Shown piece by piece: positions 10,701 to 18,429 of a stretch of 64,000 bases of DNA (position 1 is its first letter; each line of letters starts with the position of its first letter). This stretch comes from an uncultured Acetatifactor sp. (GTDB lineage Bacteria; Bacillota; Clostridia; Lachnospirales; Lachnospiraceae): positions 1 to 64,000 of the forward strand of contig CAJUCE010000023.1 of assembly GCA_910584865.1 (NCBI GenBank), in the 5' to 3' direction. A program made the translations under genes and the position numbers. Under the pieces are notes generated by a model. That model saw only the letters and a program-made list of their open reading frames with translations. It ran no database searches and had not been told where the DNA came from.

Positions 10701-11756
10701 GTAAAGCTTCAGCGGGCAGACCACCGCATAGACTCCCTGCTTCTCCAAAAGGATCTCCTCCACCCTTAAAAGGTCCTCGTATTCCGTCTCCCGCAGCGCA
10801 AATCCCTCTCCGCCGGCACGAATCAGATTGTAGAGCATCCCCTTTCCTACCAACGGAAGATATCGGCCGTCCGCCTGCCTGACAGCCAGCATATATCCCG
10901 ATTGCTGAGATTCGTTCAATTCCGCTACCAGGAAGTAGTCGTTCAGCTTCCTTGCGGAAATCTCTATCCCAAGCACTCCATATACGGTTCCGTCATAACG
11001 AAGCGGCAGCGAATAGGTAATCATTTCATAGGAATCCTCTGCTCCCTTTCCCAGAGAAAAAGGCATGGACCAATAGCCAAGATCCTCCGTATCCGCTTCC
11101 CCATATGCTTCTCCCGCCCTCCACGGTTCATAAAAGTAGGAATCTGCCGCATTCTTTCCCTGACCTTCCATATGAAAGCGGGTAGTCCATCCGGTGTCCA
11201 GCGGAATACTCCACTTTCTGGACAAATGCTTGCTTCCCCGCTCCAACAGCAGATCCGTATTGTTCTCGGGTCTGGTATCCGGATCGGAATCCCTGATAAA
11301 AAATCCGCTGAAGTCCGCCCTTTCGTCTCTGTCCCCTCCTGTCAGGATAAGGAAAATACCGGTGGCCGAACTTCCCTGGAGCTGATCCACAGCCTCCGGA
11401 AAAAGCTGCTCCAAAAGCCGGTCTTTCAGCTCTTCCGACTCCAGCACCTCCGCTATTCCGACTCCCTCATCATTTAAAAACAGTTCCAGCGTTCTATTCA
11501 TAGACGTCTCCCGGTCCCGGACAGACGCCCATCTCTGATTCATGTCATTCTGCAGAATTACCCGCCGATTTTCCACCAGCCGGTTCATCATACTGCCGGA
11601 ATACTCCTCCAGTATCCCTGTAGTCCTTCTCATCACCAAAGTACCGATGGTAATCATACTCTGTATCAGCATAATAACGATCAAAGGAATCAGAAAAATA
11701 ATGAATATCGATGTTTTTTTCTTACTTTGTCGTTTTCCCTCCATTTTATCATACAC
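7776..11756 (-). CDS. Giant membrane hybrid kinase: Cache-like sensor, PAS, GGDEF-like, GAF-like, HisKA, HATPase, receiver
   Basis: 1,326 residues. Membrane helix at 16-41, an extracellular sensor of about 335 residues resembling double Cache domains, second helix near 378-402, HAMP-like linker, PAS (about 455-580), a GGDEF-fold segment whose signature reads DGDDF near residue 671 instead of GGDEF, a GAF-like region (about 745-905), HisKA with MSHEIRTPMN near 950, HATPase (about 1045-1160, GTGLGLS) and a receiver with LMDILMPVMDG (Asp near 1237). The cyclase segment is probably not catalytic. The start is 5 nt after the stop of the binding-protein gene, with AAGGA overlapping that stop, so lipoprotein and kinase are co-translated; the lipoprotein may be its ligand-loaded partner. 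Confidence 0.88.
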   Translation of the reverse strand: MYDKMEGKRQSKKKTSIFIIFLIPLIVIMLIQSMITIGTLVMRRTTGILEEYSGSMMNRLVENRRVILQNDMNQRWASVRDRETSMNRTLELFLNDEGVGIAEVLESEELKDRLLEQLFPEAVDQLQGSSATGIFLILTGGDRDERADFSGFFIRDSDPDTRPENNTDLLLERGSKHLSRKWSIPLDTGWTTRFHMEGQGKNAADSYFYEPWRAGEAYGEADTEDLGYWSMPFSLGKGAEDSYEMITYSLPLRYDGTVYGVLGIEISARKLNDYFLVAELNESQQSGYMLAVRQADGRYLPLVGKGMLYNLIRAGGEGFALRETEYEDLLRVEEILLEKQGVYAVVCPLKLYSNNVPYENTEWVLMGLDTEEDLFGISRKLYFWMVVAILIGLLFGVLGIYLLVRYLTRPVQRLMECISEGREGLQHFKPSNILEVDALYDVVKDLTDRQKEAEEVLLEEKERYRVAVESTKDVFYSYDYETHLLNIVNHKTMNGQWPCGEFEGSFINPNYIYEEDREAAKEALRKKTDRVFAEFRIRWQENEEFVWVQLSGNAVYDTEGKRRKLVGSIREIQEQKEREAEQLRKNSMDGVTGLYAFSAGMKRLQECRRQGNIEDYDGVMINLFLNRLKESNEKNGIVFGDMILEEIGCLIRGSCQEYIENTDRQAVALRLDGDDFVLWLEGGKREKAAEFTEDLLGRISAAFDAELFHVEIYAGLVCDNREQTTGKLICMARQARSHVKAGGSRAYLFYEEIPEAELGELPLLQGREINSLDYGEGVSLVSVALNLFGKGADFPAQMQLMTRKIGRYYQASDVLINVLQADFNSNYLQYQWHGSKAVTSGGVRRYNEEDKGSFCGWLGTEEARYVSQEDSGNKILQCFLNIEAGQQGIVLPMQDSGSYMGNICILGIGPDMLEDPEVYHDLAELGRVIQGQMNQKQHDIASKAKSEFLSRMSHEIRTPMNGIIGMTAIALQPDQSRERIEDCLQKIQSSSDYLLGLINDILDMSKIESGKMKLEPISFQLQKMLDTVEELIRPQAVAKEIEFEEHVSLAHKFFRADRMRISQVLINLLGNAVKFTPVGGKIMLTVEERTETGEVFFAVSDTGTGIAREDQERVFRSFEQASDRNPAKQQGTGLGLSISSRLIQMMGSNIRLESELGKGSTFSFLIPLELGEDVEKEEQKEEIFFAGYHILVVEDNEINAEIAQCLLEERNFKVDCVHNGAEAVERIRTTAPGTYDVILMDILMPVMDGLEATRRIRSMEREDCHTIPIVAMSANAFDDDLKKSVECGMNGHLSKPVEVDKLYQTLNQVLHEQEKKGIQRQSLGSE

Positions 11757-11760
11757 ATCC

Positions 11761-13218
11761 TTACTTGCTTACCGCAGATTTTAGTGCGTCACAAAAAGAA
11801 CTGTACCACTCCTTAAAAGCTTCCTCCGTCACATAGGGTGCAGACGCTTCCTCCAGGCTCAGACCCTGCGCCAGTGCTGCCTCCACAGCCATCCGATCCT
11901 CCGCAGCCCTGTCCGCAAGATGATATTCCAACACCTTCCTCGCCGCAGAACCGTTTTTAAAGCTTTTATTTGTATAAAGTGTCATCCCCTCCATCTCCCG
12001 GAAAATGGTAGTCAGACATTCATAAGTCTTCGGGGCCACCTCCAGAGACTGTTCCTCAATTACCTGATCCAGCTTTTCCGCACTGTTTGCCGCCTTCTGC
12101 ACCGGCAGATAACCGGACACACAGCCAAACTGCAGATTATTCTCCGCCTCGGTAAACCACTTCAGGAACTCCACAGCAGCATATTCATGTCTTTCATCCG
12201 ATTTGCTCACTACCATGCCGGCTCCCTGCTGAACGGCATAATGCTGCCCATCCCGGAATACCGGCGCCGTCATCACAATATAATCGATTGGGTACCCTGT
12301 ATCGTCCAGCTCCACCTGATCGGGAAAGTACATGGCGGAGGACGTAGAGCCTGTATAAGCCAGCAAATCTCCTGTTTTTACATCATCGGAACGAAAGGAA
12401 CCGTATGCGCCGAAATATCCCTTGACCATGGGCACATAATAATTCTCCCAGAGCCGGTGCAGCTCCTCTTCCGGCAAATTCAAGGTCACTTCGCCGTTTT
12501 CCACCTGAAAGATCTCCACGCCCAGCTGTCTCATCCCAATGATAAAATAATTCGCCGCGGCGTCTCTCCCATAAAATGCCCTGCCGTCTCCCGGTATATC
12601 CGGCGTCTGCCCGTCGGTCCACTCATAGTATGTCTTTGCCGCAGCCGCCACATCCTCTATTGTCTTCAAGTCCTCTAAAGTAACGCCGGTGGCGGCAGCA
12701 AAAGTCTCCCAATCGGTCTTATTGATCATCATGATCTCTGTGGACTTTGCCGTGGGAAAGATTCGAAGCGTACCGTCCTTCGCAATCCGTCCCTCCTCTA
12801 TATAGGAATCCACGTATTTCCCCAACTCTTCTTCATCCAAATATTCCGACAGATTCGCCAGCGCGCCCGCCTGTTCTACCTCATATGCAGTGTCCGCATA
12901 GGATGAAAATACGTCCGGCATTGCCTCCGCCCCTACCTTTCCGTTGATGGAGTCCCGCACCGCTGTCTCCAGATCCGAAACAGAGCCCTGACTGTAGCCC
13001 TGCACAAAAATCCCCTCTTCCCTGCCTACCGTATCGTTAAACTCCTCTACCAATGTATCAAACGCAACCTGCTGTGCGCCGTTATAATAATGCCATACGG
13101 TCAGAGACACCGGATTGCCCGGATCCAGAGGACTCTTCTTTCCGCATCCTGTCAGGCTGAAGGCACATCCCGCGGCCAACAGGCATGCATACATTCCGAA
13201 AGCATTTCTCCCTTTCAT
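11761..13218 (-). CDS. Extracellular sugar-type solute-binding lipoprotein (family 1)
   Basis: 485 residues with a lipoprotein signal peptide (lipobox SLTGC, Cys25) and the fold of ABC sugar-binding proteins: LTVWHYYNGAQQVAFDTLVEEF near the N-terminus, a central ...VSKSDERHEYAAVEFLKWF segment and a helical C-terminus. It is the first gene of an operon with two hybrid kinases and an HD-GYP-like protein. No permease or ATPase gene is near, so by context it is more likely to present a ligand to the neighbouring membrane kinase than to feed a transporter. A promoter lies 34 bp upstream (13252-13280). Confidence 0.88.
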   Translation of the reverse strand: MKGRNAFGMYACLLAAGCAFSLTGCGKKSPLDPGNPVSLTVWHYYNGAQQVAFDTLVEEFNDTVGREEGIFVQGYSQGSVSDLETAVRDSINGKVGAEAMPDVFSSYADTAYEVEQAGALANLSEYLDEEELGKYVDSYIEEGRIAKDGTLRIFPTAKSTEIMMINKTDWETFAAATGVTLEDLKTIEDVAAAAKTYYEWTDGQTPDIPGDGRAFYGRDAAANYFIIGMRQLGVEIFQVENGEVTLNLPEEELHRLWENYYVPMVKGYFGAYGSFRSDDVKTGDLLAYTGSTSSAMYFPDQVELDDTGYPIDYIVMTAPVFRDGQHYAVQQGAGMVVSKSDERHEYAAVEFLKWFTEAENNLQFGCVSGYLPVQKAANSAEKLDQVIEEQSLEVAPKTYECLTTIFREMEGMTLYTNKSFKNGSAARKVLEYHLADRAAEDRMAVEAALAQGLSLEEASAPYVTEEAFKEWYSSFCDALKSAVSK

Positions 13219-13251
13219 ACTCTGCTCCCTCCCTGTTTTTAGTTATTTTTC

Positions 13252-13280
13252 ATTCTAGCATACCCTCTCTGTATTTTCAA
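13252..13280 (-). promoter_or_regulatory. Sigma-A promoter of the binding-protein/hybrid-kinase operon
   Basis: On the minus strand, TTGAAA (13280-13275), a 17-nt spacer and TAGAAT (13257-13252), with an extended TGC before the -10 box. It is placed correctly for the gene starting at 13218. The next 150 bp upstream carry no gene. Confidence 0.7.
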
Positions 13281-13380
13281 GGAAAGCGGCCTGAAACTTT
13301 CTTATACAATATAAAACAAGGGGCGGCAGCCTATATTGCTTCCACCCCCACATGAATAATACTGCTTAAAATACCTTTAT

Positions 13381-13393
13381 TGAAACGGTTTCA
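13381..13393. promoter_or_regulatory. LacI-type palindrome TGAAACGGTTTCA
   Basis: A perfect 13-bp palindrome around a central G, similar in style to operators of LacI/GalR regulators. The half-site with centre, TGAAACGGTTT, occurs again over the -35 box of the YesM-kinase gene at 50097-50109. It lies about 100 bp upstream of the -35 box of the minus-strand operon and 40 bp before the ABC ATPase fragment on the plus strand. Function is inferred from symmetry only. Confidence 0.4.
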
Positions 13394-13433
13394 GGTTTTA
13401 CTGGGGGATACGGAAGTACATTCCAGGTGAAAA

Positions 13434-14288
13434 ATGCTCCGGGGAAGAGACGGATTTAATTCACAAAAAGAAGTCTGCGGAAACACGGTTTCCAGAGAGA
13501 AAGACGCTTTCCAGAGAAGAACTGCCTTCCAGAGAAAAAACGGCTTTCCAGAGAAGAACTGCCTTCCAGAGAAAAAACGGCTTTCCAGAGAAGGACTGCC
13601 TTCCGCGGAAAACACGAGCGGCAGGAACACTGACCGCTTCCGGGAAAAGATCACCCTTGACAAGGTTTCTTTCGGATACAGAGAAGGACAGGAAGTCCTC
13701 CACGAACTTTCGTTTTGTTTCCAGGCAGGAAAGCATTATGCCGTAGTGGGACGGAGCGGCTGCGGAAAAAGCACCCTTCTCTCCCTGCTGTTGGGATATT
13801 ATCCGGATTACAGCGGGAGCATCTCCTATGACAGTGTCGAACTGCGGGAACTGCCGCGGGAATGTCTGGGAAATATTGTGGCATATGTGTCCCAGGATAC
13901 CTTTCTGTTCCAGGACACAATTCTGAATAACATCACCCTGTTTGACGAAAAATACACCCTGTCGGAAGTCGAATCCGCAGTGGAACAGGCGGGCCTGGCA
14001 GAGCTTGTGGCTTCTCTTCCGGAGGTTCTTTCCACCACGGCAGGCGAAAACGGCAGAAACTTTTCAGGCGGTGAAAGGCAGCGCCTCAGTCTCGCCCGGG
14101 CATTGCTTCGAAAGAGCAGGGTACTGCTGTTAGATGAGTTTACCGCCAACCTGGACAGAGAAACGGCAAGGAAAATTGAAGAACGGATAATGCGTCCGGA
14201 TGACTGCCTGACCATCACAGTCACCCACCGCCTGGAACCGGATATGCGCCCGCGATACGATGGGATACTGAACCTGGAGCAGGCCTGA
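13434..14288 (+). pseudogene. Orphan ATP-binding domain of an MdlB/MsbA-type ABC exporter, 5' truncated
   Basis: From about 13650 the frame encodes a complete exporter-type nucleotide-binding domain: VGRSGCGKSTLL (Walker A), YVSQDTFLF (Q loop), FSGGERQRLSLARALL (signature), VLLLDEFTANLD (Walker B) and THR switch. The membrane domain that precedes this in half-transporters is missing. Its place is taken by about 70 residues of Lys/Arg-rich sequence derived from a 37-bp DNA repeat whose unit is not a multiple of three, so this N-terminus is not conserved coding sequence. No partner gene adjoins it. Remnant of a larger gene; it could still make a stray ATPase. Confidence 0.7.
13507..13614 (+). 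repeat. 37-bp tandem repeat, about three copies
   Basis: Copies begin at 13507, 13544 and 13581. Each is made of two related halves of 19 and 18 bp sharing TTCCAGAGAA. The last half copy has diverged. The 37-bp unit shifts the reading frame with every copy. Confidence 0.85.
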
Positions 14289-14332
14289 AACAGCTGAACC
14301 ATAAGCTTGCCTGAAACGCCTCACCTAAAACG

Positions 14333-14507
14333 AACCTGATGCAGCTAAATCTAAAAGAACCTGATACAGCTAAACCTAAAAGAACCTGATACGGCTAAAC
14401 CTAAAAGAACCTGATACGGCTAAACCTAAAAGAACCTGATACGGCTGAACCTAAAAGAACCTGATACAGCTGAACCTAAAAGAACCTGATACAGCTAAAC
14501 CTAAAAC
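14333..14507 (+). repeat. 25-bp tandem array, seven copies
   Basis: Unit AACCTGATACGGCTAAACCT plus AAAAG, starting at 14333, 14358, 14383, 14408, 14433, 14458 and 14483, with substitutions at two or three positions (ACGG/ACAG, TAAA/TGAA). No spacers separate the units, so it is not a CRISPR array. The stretch 14289-14332 carries further worn copies of the same words. No gene is visible in 14289-14610. Confidence 0.9.
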
Positions 14508-14542
14508 AGGTCTGAATCAGCACAGTCTGCCCACAGCCTGCC

Positions 14543-14571
14543 GCCCGGGCGGCAAGATTTGCCGCCCGGGC
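14543..14571. terminator. Strong GC hairpin between convergent genes
   Basis: GCCCGGGCGGCAA (14543-14555), loop GAT, and its exact complement (14559-14571): a 13-bp perfect stem. There is no long T run on either side, so it is either a weak bidirectional terminator for the ABC fragment and the antitoxin gene or a repetitive palindrome. Confidence 0.5.
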
Positions 14572-14610
14572 TAGCGCTTTGTCAAACAAAACCGAGGCAT
14601 GCGCCTGTCA

Positions 14611-15621
14611 TTATGAAGCCTTCTTTAGCATATCATGAATATAGGACTGCAGACCGTCCTCTTTATCAATGCCATACCTTTTATTCACAGCAATATAATA
14701 CCTCATGATACGCTCTTTCTGCAGGAGTTCACTGGAAGGAATACTGTCGCCATACCCTTTCCTGGCCGCTTTCCAGGGCTCCTCATTATGTGTAATCCGT
14801 TCCAGTACCTTTCCTCCATACATCCCAAAAGTATTTACCACAAGATCAATCACTTTTTTCTCATCGTCAGTCAGGACATCCTCCGTTCCTTCCAAAAGTG
14901 CAAATCGCGCATCATCAATCGGATTGTACTTAAAATCCCGGAACAGCTCATACACCTCGGGATAAACCGGACCGTGAACCCATGCCCTGCAATCCTCCGC
15001 AAAAATCGGCCTGCCATATAGCGCAGAGAAAATACCCTGGGTAAAATAAAGCAGCTTCTGCAGCATAAGCGGCGTTACCTCTTCCAACTTTTCAAATATA
15101 CGGACTATTACCCGGAGCATTTTTCCCGACACCGAAAACAGGCTCATGATGCTGTCCGCTGCGGCCACTGCCTTCCTATATGCCGCGTCAGTCAGCTTAT
15201 CCCGATTTTCCGTAAGTCTACGCTTCATATAAGCCGGAGAGGCCAGAGCCGCCTTCACTATGTCTGAATACTCTTTAGACGGTACCTGTCCTTCCAGATA
15301 TCTCGGTATTGTCACCTCGCCAAAACCAAGCGCCAAAGACAACGGCGCCTTCCCTATCTTATATATCTTCATCAGTTTCTCAATATCATCAACCGTTACA
15401 AGCCCTTCCGCTGCCCTGTACTGTTCATCAATTTCCCGAACATTCTTATCAATCAACCCCGGAATGCTCATTTCTCCGCCGCACTCCACACATATCGCTG
15501 CCGTGATTCCAAACGTATATTCTTTGTCCCTTATGGTTTTTACGATGTTCTTTTTCCGCAAAAGGTACCCGGTCTCCTTCCTGCACTCGATGCAGAAGTC
15601 CATTCTTCCCTTTTCTCTCAT
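14611..15621 (-). CDS. MqsA-type antitoxin with C-terminal Panacea (SocA/DUF4065) domain
   Basis: Start taken at the ATG 15621 with GGAGG 8 nt upstream. Domains: a YgiT/MqsA zinc ribbon (C10, C13 and C44, C47), a MqsA-type helix-turn-helix (about 65-115, LSLALGFGEVTIPRYLEG), and a Panacea domain (about 170-320, with LQKLLYFTQGIFSALYGRPIF and the WVHGPVYPEVYELF hallmark). Panacea domains neutralise diverse toxins; MqsA zinc ribbons neutralise MqsR. Having both in one protein is notable. The MqsR-like toxin gene lies 26 bp upstream in the same operon; toxin-first order is usual for MqsRA and HigBA. The HTH suggests autoregulation of the shared promoter. Confidence 0.85.
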   Translation of the reverse strand: MREKGRMDFCIECRKETGYLLRKKNIVKTIRDKEYTFGITAAICVECGGEMSIPGLIDKNVREIDEQYRAAEGLVTVDDIEKLMKIYKIGKAPLSLALGFGEVTIPRYLEGQVPSKEYSDIVKAALASPAYMKRRLTENRDKLTDAAYRKAVAAADSIMSLFSVSGKMLRVIVRIFEKLEEVTPLMLQKLLYFTQGIFSALYGRPIFAEDCRAWVHGPVYPEVYELFRDFKYNPIDDARFALLEGTEDVLTDDEKKVIDLVVNTFGMYGGKVLERITHNEEPWKAARKGYGDSIPSSELLQKERIMRYYIAVNKRYGIDKEDGLQSYIHDMLKKAS

Positions 15622-15647
15622 AATAGCCACCTCCGATTTGTCCCCAT

Positions 15648-16073
15648 TTATTTAAAGCAGTATGTAAGCGGATGTTTCTGCTCATGAAATGAAACTACAA
15701 TCACAAAACAGTCCTTCAACTTGTTGAACTTAATATATAAAGGAACTGCTTTCGCTTTCGTACCGTTTCGCTCTAAAAGATTCACGTCCTTACCAAATAC
15801 ATACAGTCTTTCATGCTCATACCCCACATGTACATTCTGCAGGACTTTCGAAAAATCCATTACCGTAAGGTTCAATATGATCTCCTTCGCTTTTGCCTCG
15901 TCTATAATATAATCAAGGAAAAGATTAATGTTACCCTGCCGTCTGGCATTCCGGTCTATCCGATATCTGTCCTTTCCAACAGCTTCCTTCAACTCGAAAA
16001 GATACTGCTCAATATCCTTTTTGTCTATGCCCAATCCATTATCCTCCGCAGAGCAAATGATTCTTTTTTTCAT
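15648..16073 (-). CDS. MqsR-like toxin (putative mRNA interferase)
   Basis: 141 residues. The C-terminal half follows the MqsR pattern: IILNLTVMDFSKVLQ (E. coli MqsR VIIGLSESDFYKSM), a central strand region, then VPLYIKF and CFVIVVSFHEQ (MqsR VYLKITV, LIVSFKE). MqsR cleaves mRNA at GCU-like sites; the similarity is visual and partial. ATG 16073 has no ribosome site and lies only about 7 nt from the predicted transcript start. A TTG at codon 15 (TTGGGCATAGAC) has GGAGG 8 nt upstream and could be the real start, giving a protein 14 residues shorter. The partner antitoxin is downstream. Confidence 0.7.
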   Translation of the reverse strand: MKKRIICSAEDNGLGIDKKDIEQYLFELKEAVGKDRYRIDRNARRQGNINLFLDYIIDEAKAKEIILNLTVMDFSKVLQNVHVGYEHERLYVFGKDVNLLERNGTKAKAVPLYIKFNKLKDCFVIVVSFHEQKHPLTYCFK

Positions 16074-16086
16074 TTTTTATATCATC

Positions 16087-16115
16087 ATTATAGCCTTTTG
16101 ATAGGATTTTGTCAA
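16087..16115 (-). promoter_or_regulatory. Consensus sigma-A promoter of the toxin-antitoxin operon
   Basis: Minus strand TTGACA (16115-16110), 17-nt spacer, TATAAT (16092-16087): a perfect consensus. Transcription should begin near 16080, leaving about 7 nt before the toxin ATG at 16073, too short for a Shine-Dalgarno site. Confidence 0.8.
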
Positions 16116-16143
16116 TATGCAATCATCGATTTTTCTTATCCCC

Positions 16144-17384
16144 CTATTCCCTTCTCCCAAAATACCTCTTCATATATGCCAGAAGCGCAATTCCCAAAAC
16201 CGGGAAAATCGCCGCCATCAGCATGCCCGCCTTAAATCCCACCTGTTCCGGCGTCAGGGACAGAGAAGCACCAAACGTCCCTGCCCACTCCGTAAGCGAA
16301 ATCTTATCCACTGCGATGCCCAGGGCCTGGGGAGCAACCGAAGCGCCGAGATCTCCTCCTGCCGCCATGAGCGCGTAGGCGGCAACCCCGGCCGACGGTA
16401 TTTTTTCTTCCATTAAAATCAGCGTTCCCGGCCAGAGCATGGCGGTAGAGATCCCCACGGCGACGCAGGCCGCCAGGGACAGGAACGCATTGGAGGAAAG
16501 CCCAACTGTCAGGTAACATACCACAGCGGCTGCCATGCTCACTGTCAGAACCCTGAAAATATTTTTCCCGTATTTCGCATAAGCCGTCCTTGTAAGGGCG
16601 AGCACTCCCGCGAACAGGGACATGCCAAAAATGTCCCCCCATATTTTGGGTATCCGCAATGCCTTTTCCGCATATACGGAAATCCAGTTCGTCATGGTAT
16701 TCTCGGCACAGGCGCCTAAAAAAATGCAGGCCATGCATAAGAGGAGCCCCTTTGTCCTGTGCTTCGAGCCCGCAGGCCTTGAACCGCTCTGCTCCATATT
16801 CACGTCCGGCAGCGGCGAGATCATAAACAGAACGGATGCAATCACCGGCAGCAGCGCCCAGAAGAAGGTCAGATACATCCAATATTCGTTTCCCACAAAC
16901 CGGAGAAACAAAGTGCTGACAAGGACCACCCCCACAACCCCGTAGCCGTACAGGGCATGAAGCATGCTCATATCCTTATCGGGGGTATCCGAGGGCAGCG
17001 CCGCTATCGTGGGGCTTACCAGTACTTCACCCAGACCCGCCGCCACGGAGAAGAGGAAGGTACCGGCCACAAGGCCCGTATAGGCGTGCTCCGGAAACAG
17101 CAGGGGAATCAGCGCATACACGCACAGGCCTGCCGCCGTTACAAGGGGCATAAGGCGGATGGTCTTGTGAATGTTAAAATATCTGCTGAAAAAGCTGAAG
17201 ATCAAATCGATCCCAAGCTGTGTGCAGAAATTCACCAGGACAAGCGTTCCCAACAGTGTATAGGAGATTCCGTACTGCTCCCGGAATGTGGCAAACAGCA
17301 GGGGTGGAAGGCTGAACACGGAGGACATTGCCACGTTTGCAAAATAGCAGGTTCGTTTTGTGCGTCTGTAGTCTGTTTTTTCAT
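16144..17384 (-). CDS. MFS transporter, frameshifted in an A6 run after the start codon
   Basis: A 12-helix major facilitator resembling the Lachnospiraceae sugar/drug MFS group (ATLLFATF..YGISYTLLGTLVLVNFCTQL, then GLGEVLVSPTIAALP). In the main frame the protein extends upstream of its first ATG (17334) as KTDYRRTKRTCYFANVAMSS, the usual N-terminus of this group, without a start codon. The ATG at 17384, with AAAGGAAA upstream, reads MKKQTTD in another frame. With seven instead of six A after this ATG the frames would join as MKKTDYRRTK. So one base is missing: a true mutation, slippage-controlled expression or a sequencing error. The rest, 396 residues, is intact. Confidence 0.7.
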
Positions 17385-17449
17385 AGTGATTATTTCCTTT
17401 TCAAATTCTTTGCTCCTGCAGCCATTCATACGGCCGCAGGGATTCCCTG

Positions 17450-18253
17450 TCATTCCTCCGCCAGTCTGTCCTCCCAGGTTAAAAACAGGCTCCATCCATA
17501 CTCTTCCAGTTTTAATACATAGCCATCTTCGTATTTCACATAGGGCGTTCCCATCGGAGCATAATTGGATTCCCCGTCCTTTTCCGGGTAAGTACCCAGA
17601 GAAACCTCTGAGCCGGTATACGACGCCTGGTCAGAATTTACTTCCTTGTCCGGTATGGGATATCCCTGTGAGAGATAGTAAATCGTCCCCTCTATCATAA
17701 CCGCCGGTATGAGAGCGCCGGGCACTTCACCGCCCTCACCGAATTCTGCTGATATTTCACCGGAACTGCGGGGATTATTTTCCTCAAAACCGCTTTCCTC
17801 CGTATTGCTGTCTTCCGAACTGCTTCTGTTATGGGTCTCCGGCTTAGGGGCAAATGCCCCTGCTGTTTCTACGGAGGAAGGATGTGAGATTGCTCCGGAG
17901 GCGTTTTCGTCTGCAGATGACGCTTCTTCCCCTGGGGACTGCGCGGCAGGGGCGGCGGGGGCATTTTCGTCTGCGGATGACGCTTCTTCCCCCGGGGACT
18001 GCGTGGCAGAGGCGGCGGGGGTGTTTCCGTCTGCGGATGACGCTTCTCCCCCCGAGGACTGCGCGGCAGGGGCGGAGGTGTTTCCATCTGCGGATGACGC
18101 TTCTTCCCCTGGGGACTGCGCGGCAGGGGCGGCGGGGGCATTTCCCTGGACGGAGGTACCGGGGACACCTGCTGCATCTGCGTTGTCTGCACATCCTGTG
18201 AGGGCAAAAAGCATTATAGTGCCTATCATCGCTATTGTAATTTCGTTTTTCAT
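17450..18253 (-). CDS. Lipoprotein with 20-residue tandem repeats
   Basis: 267 residues; ATG preceded by AGGAG. Signal peptide with lipobox ALTGC (Cys21), then about four copies of a 20-residue Ala/Pro/Ser/Glu repeat (PAAQSPGEEASSADENAPA type; about residues 38-120), a Ser/Glu-rich stretch, and a small C-terminal domain (about 170-267) containing IEGTIYYLSQGYPIP and a final Trp-rich segment. The repeat looks like a flexible spacer lifting the C-terminal domain off the membrane. The domain was not recognised. The 60-bp DNA repeat (about 17890-18160) is GC-rich and open in several frames. It lies next to the MFS gene, with 65 bp between. Confidence 0.75.
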   Translation of the reverse strand: MKNEITIAMIGTIMLFALTGCADNADAAGVPGTSVQGNAPAAPAAQSPGEEASSADGNTSAPAAQSSGGEASSADGNTPAASATQSPGEEASSADENAPAAPAAQSPGEEASSADENASGAISHPSSVETAGAFAPKPETHNRSSSEDSNTEESGFEENNPRSSGEISAEFGEGGEVPGALIPAVMIEGTIYYLSQGYPIPDKEVNSDQASYTGSEVSLGTYPEKDGESNYAPMGTPYVKYEDGYVLKLEEYGWSLFLTWEDRLAEE

Positions 18254-18429
18254 ACTATCTCCTAACCCGGATAAACCGAAACCAATATTTTGCCGTATTG
18301 CACAATATTTCGTTGTAATACATCTGGAATGTTGATATTTTTCAACTAGGCAGGAATGATTTTCTACCTACTCGCCCACACGGCCTGCATGCTGTGTCAA
18401 CAGCAAATTCCCATATGCGGGCCTGCGTA

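Noticed and set aside
13461..13736. Minus-strand proteins across the 37-bp repeat
   Set aside because: Open only because the repeat lacks stops; no start signal.
14333..14507. CRISPR array
   Set aside because: Units are contiguous without unique spacers and no cas gene is near; the same applies to the arrays at 18475 and 55408.
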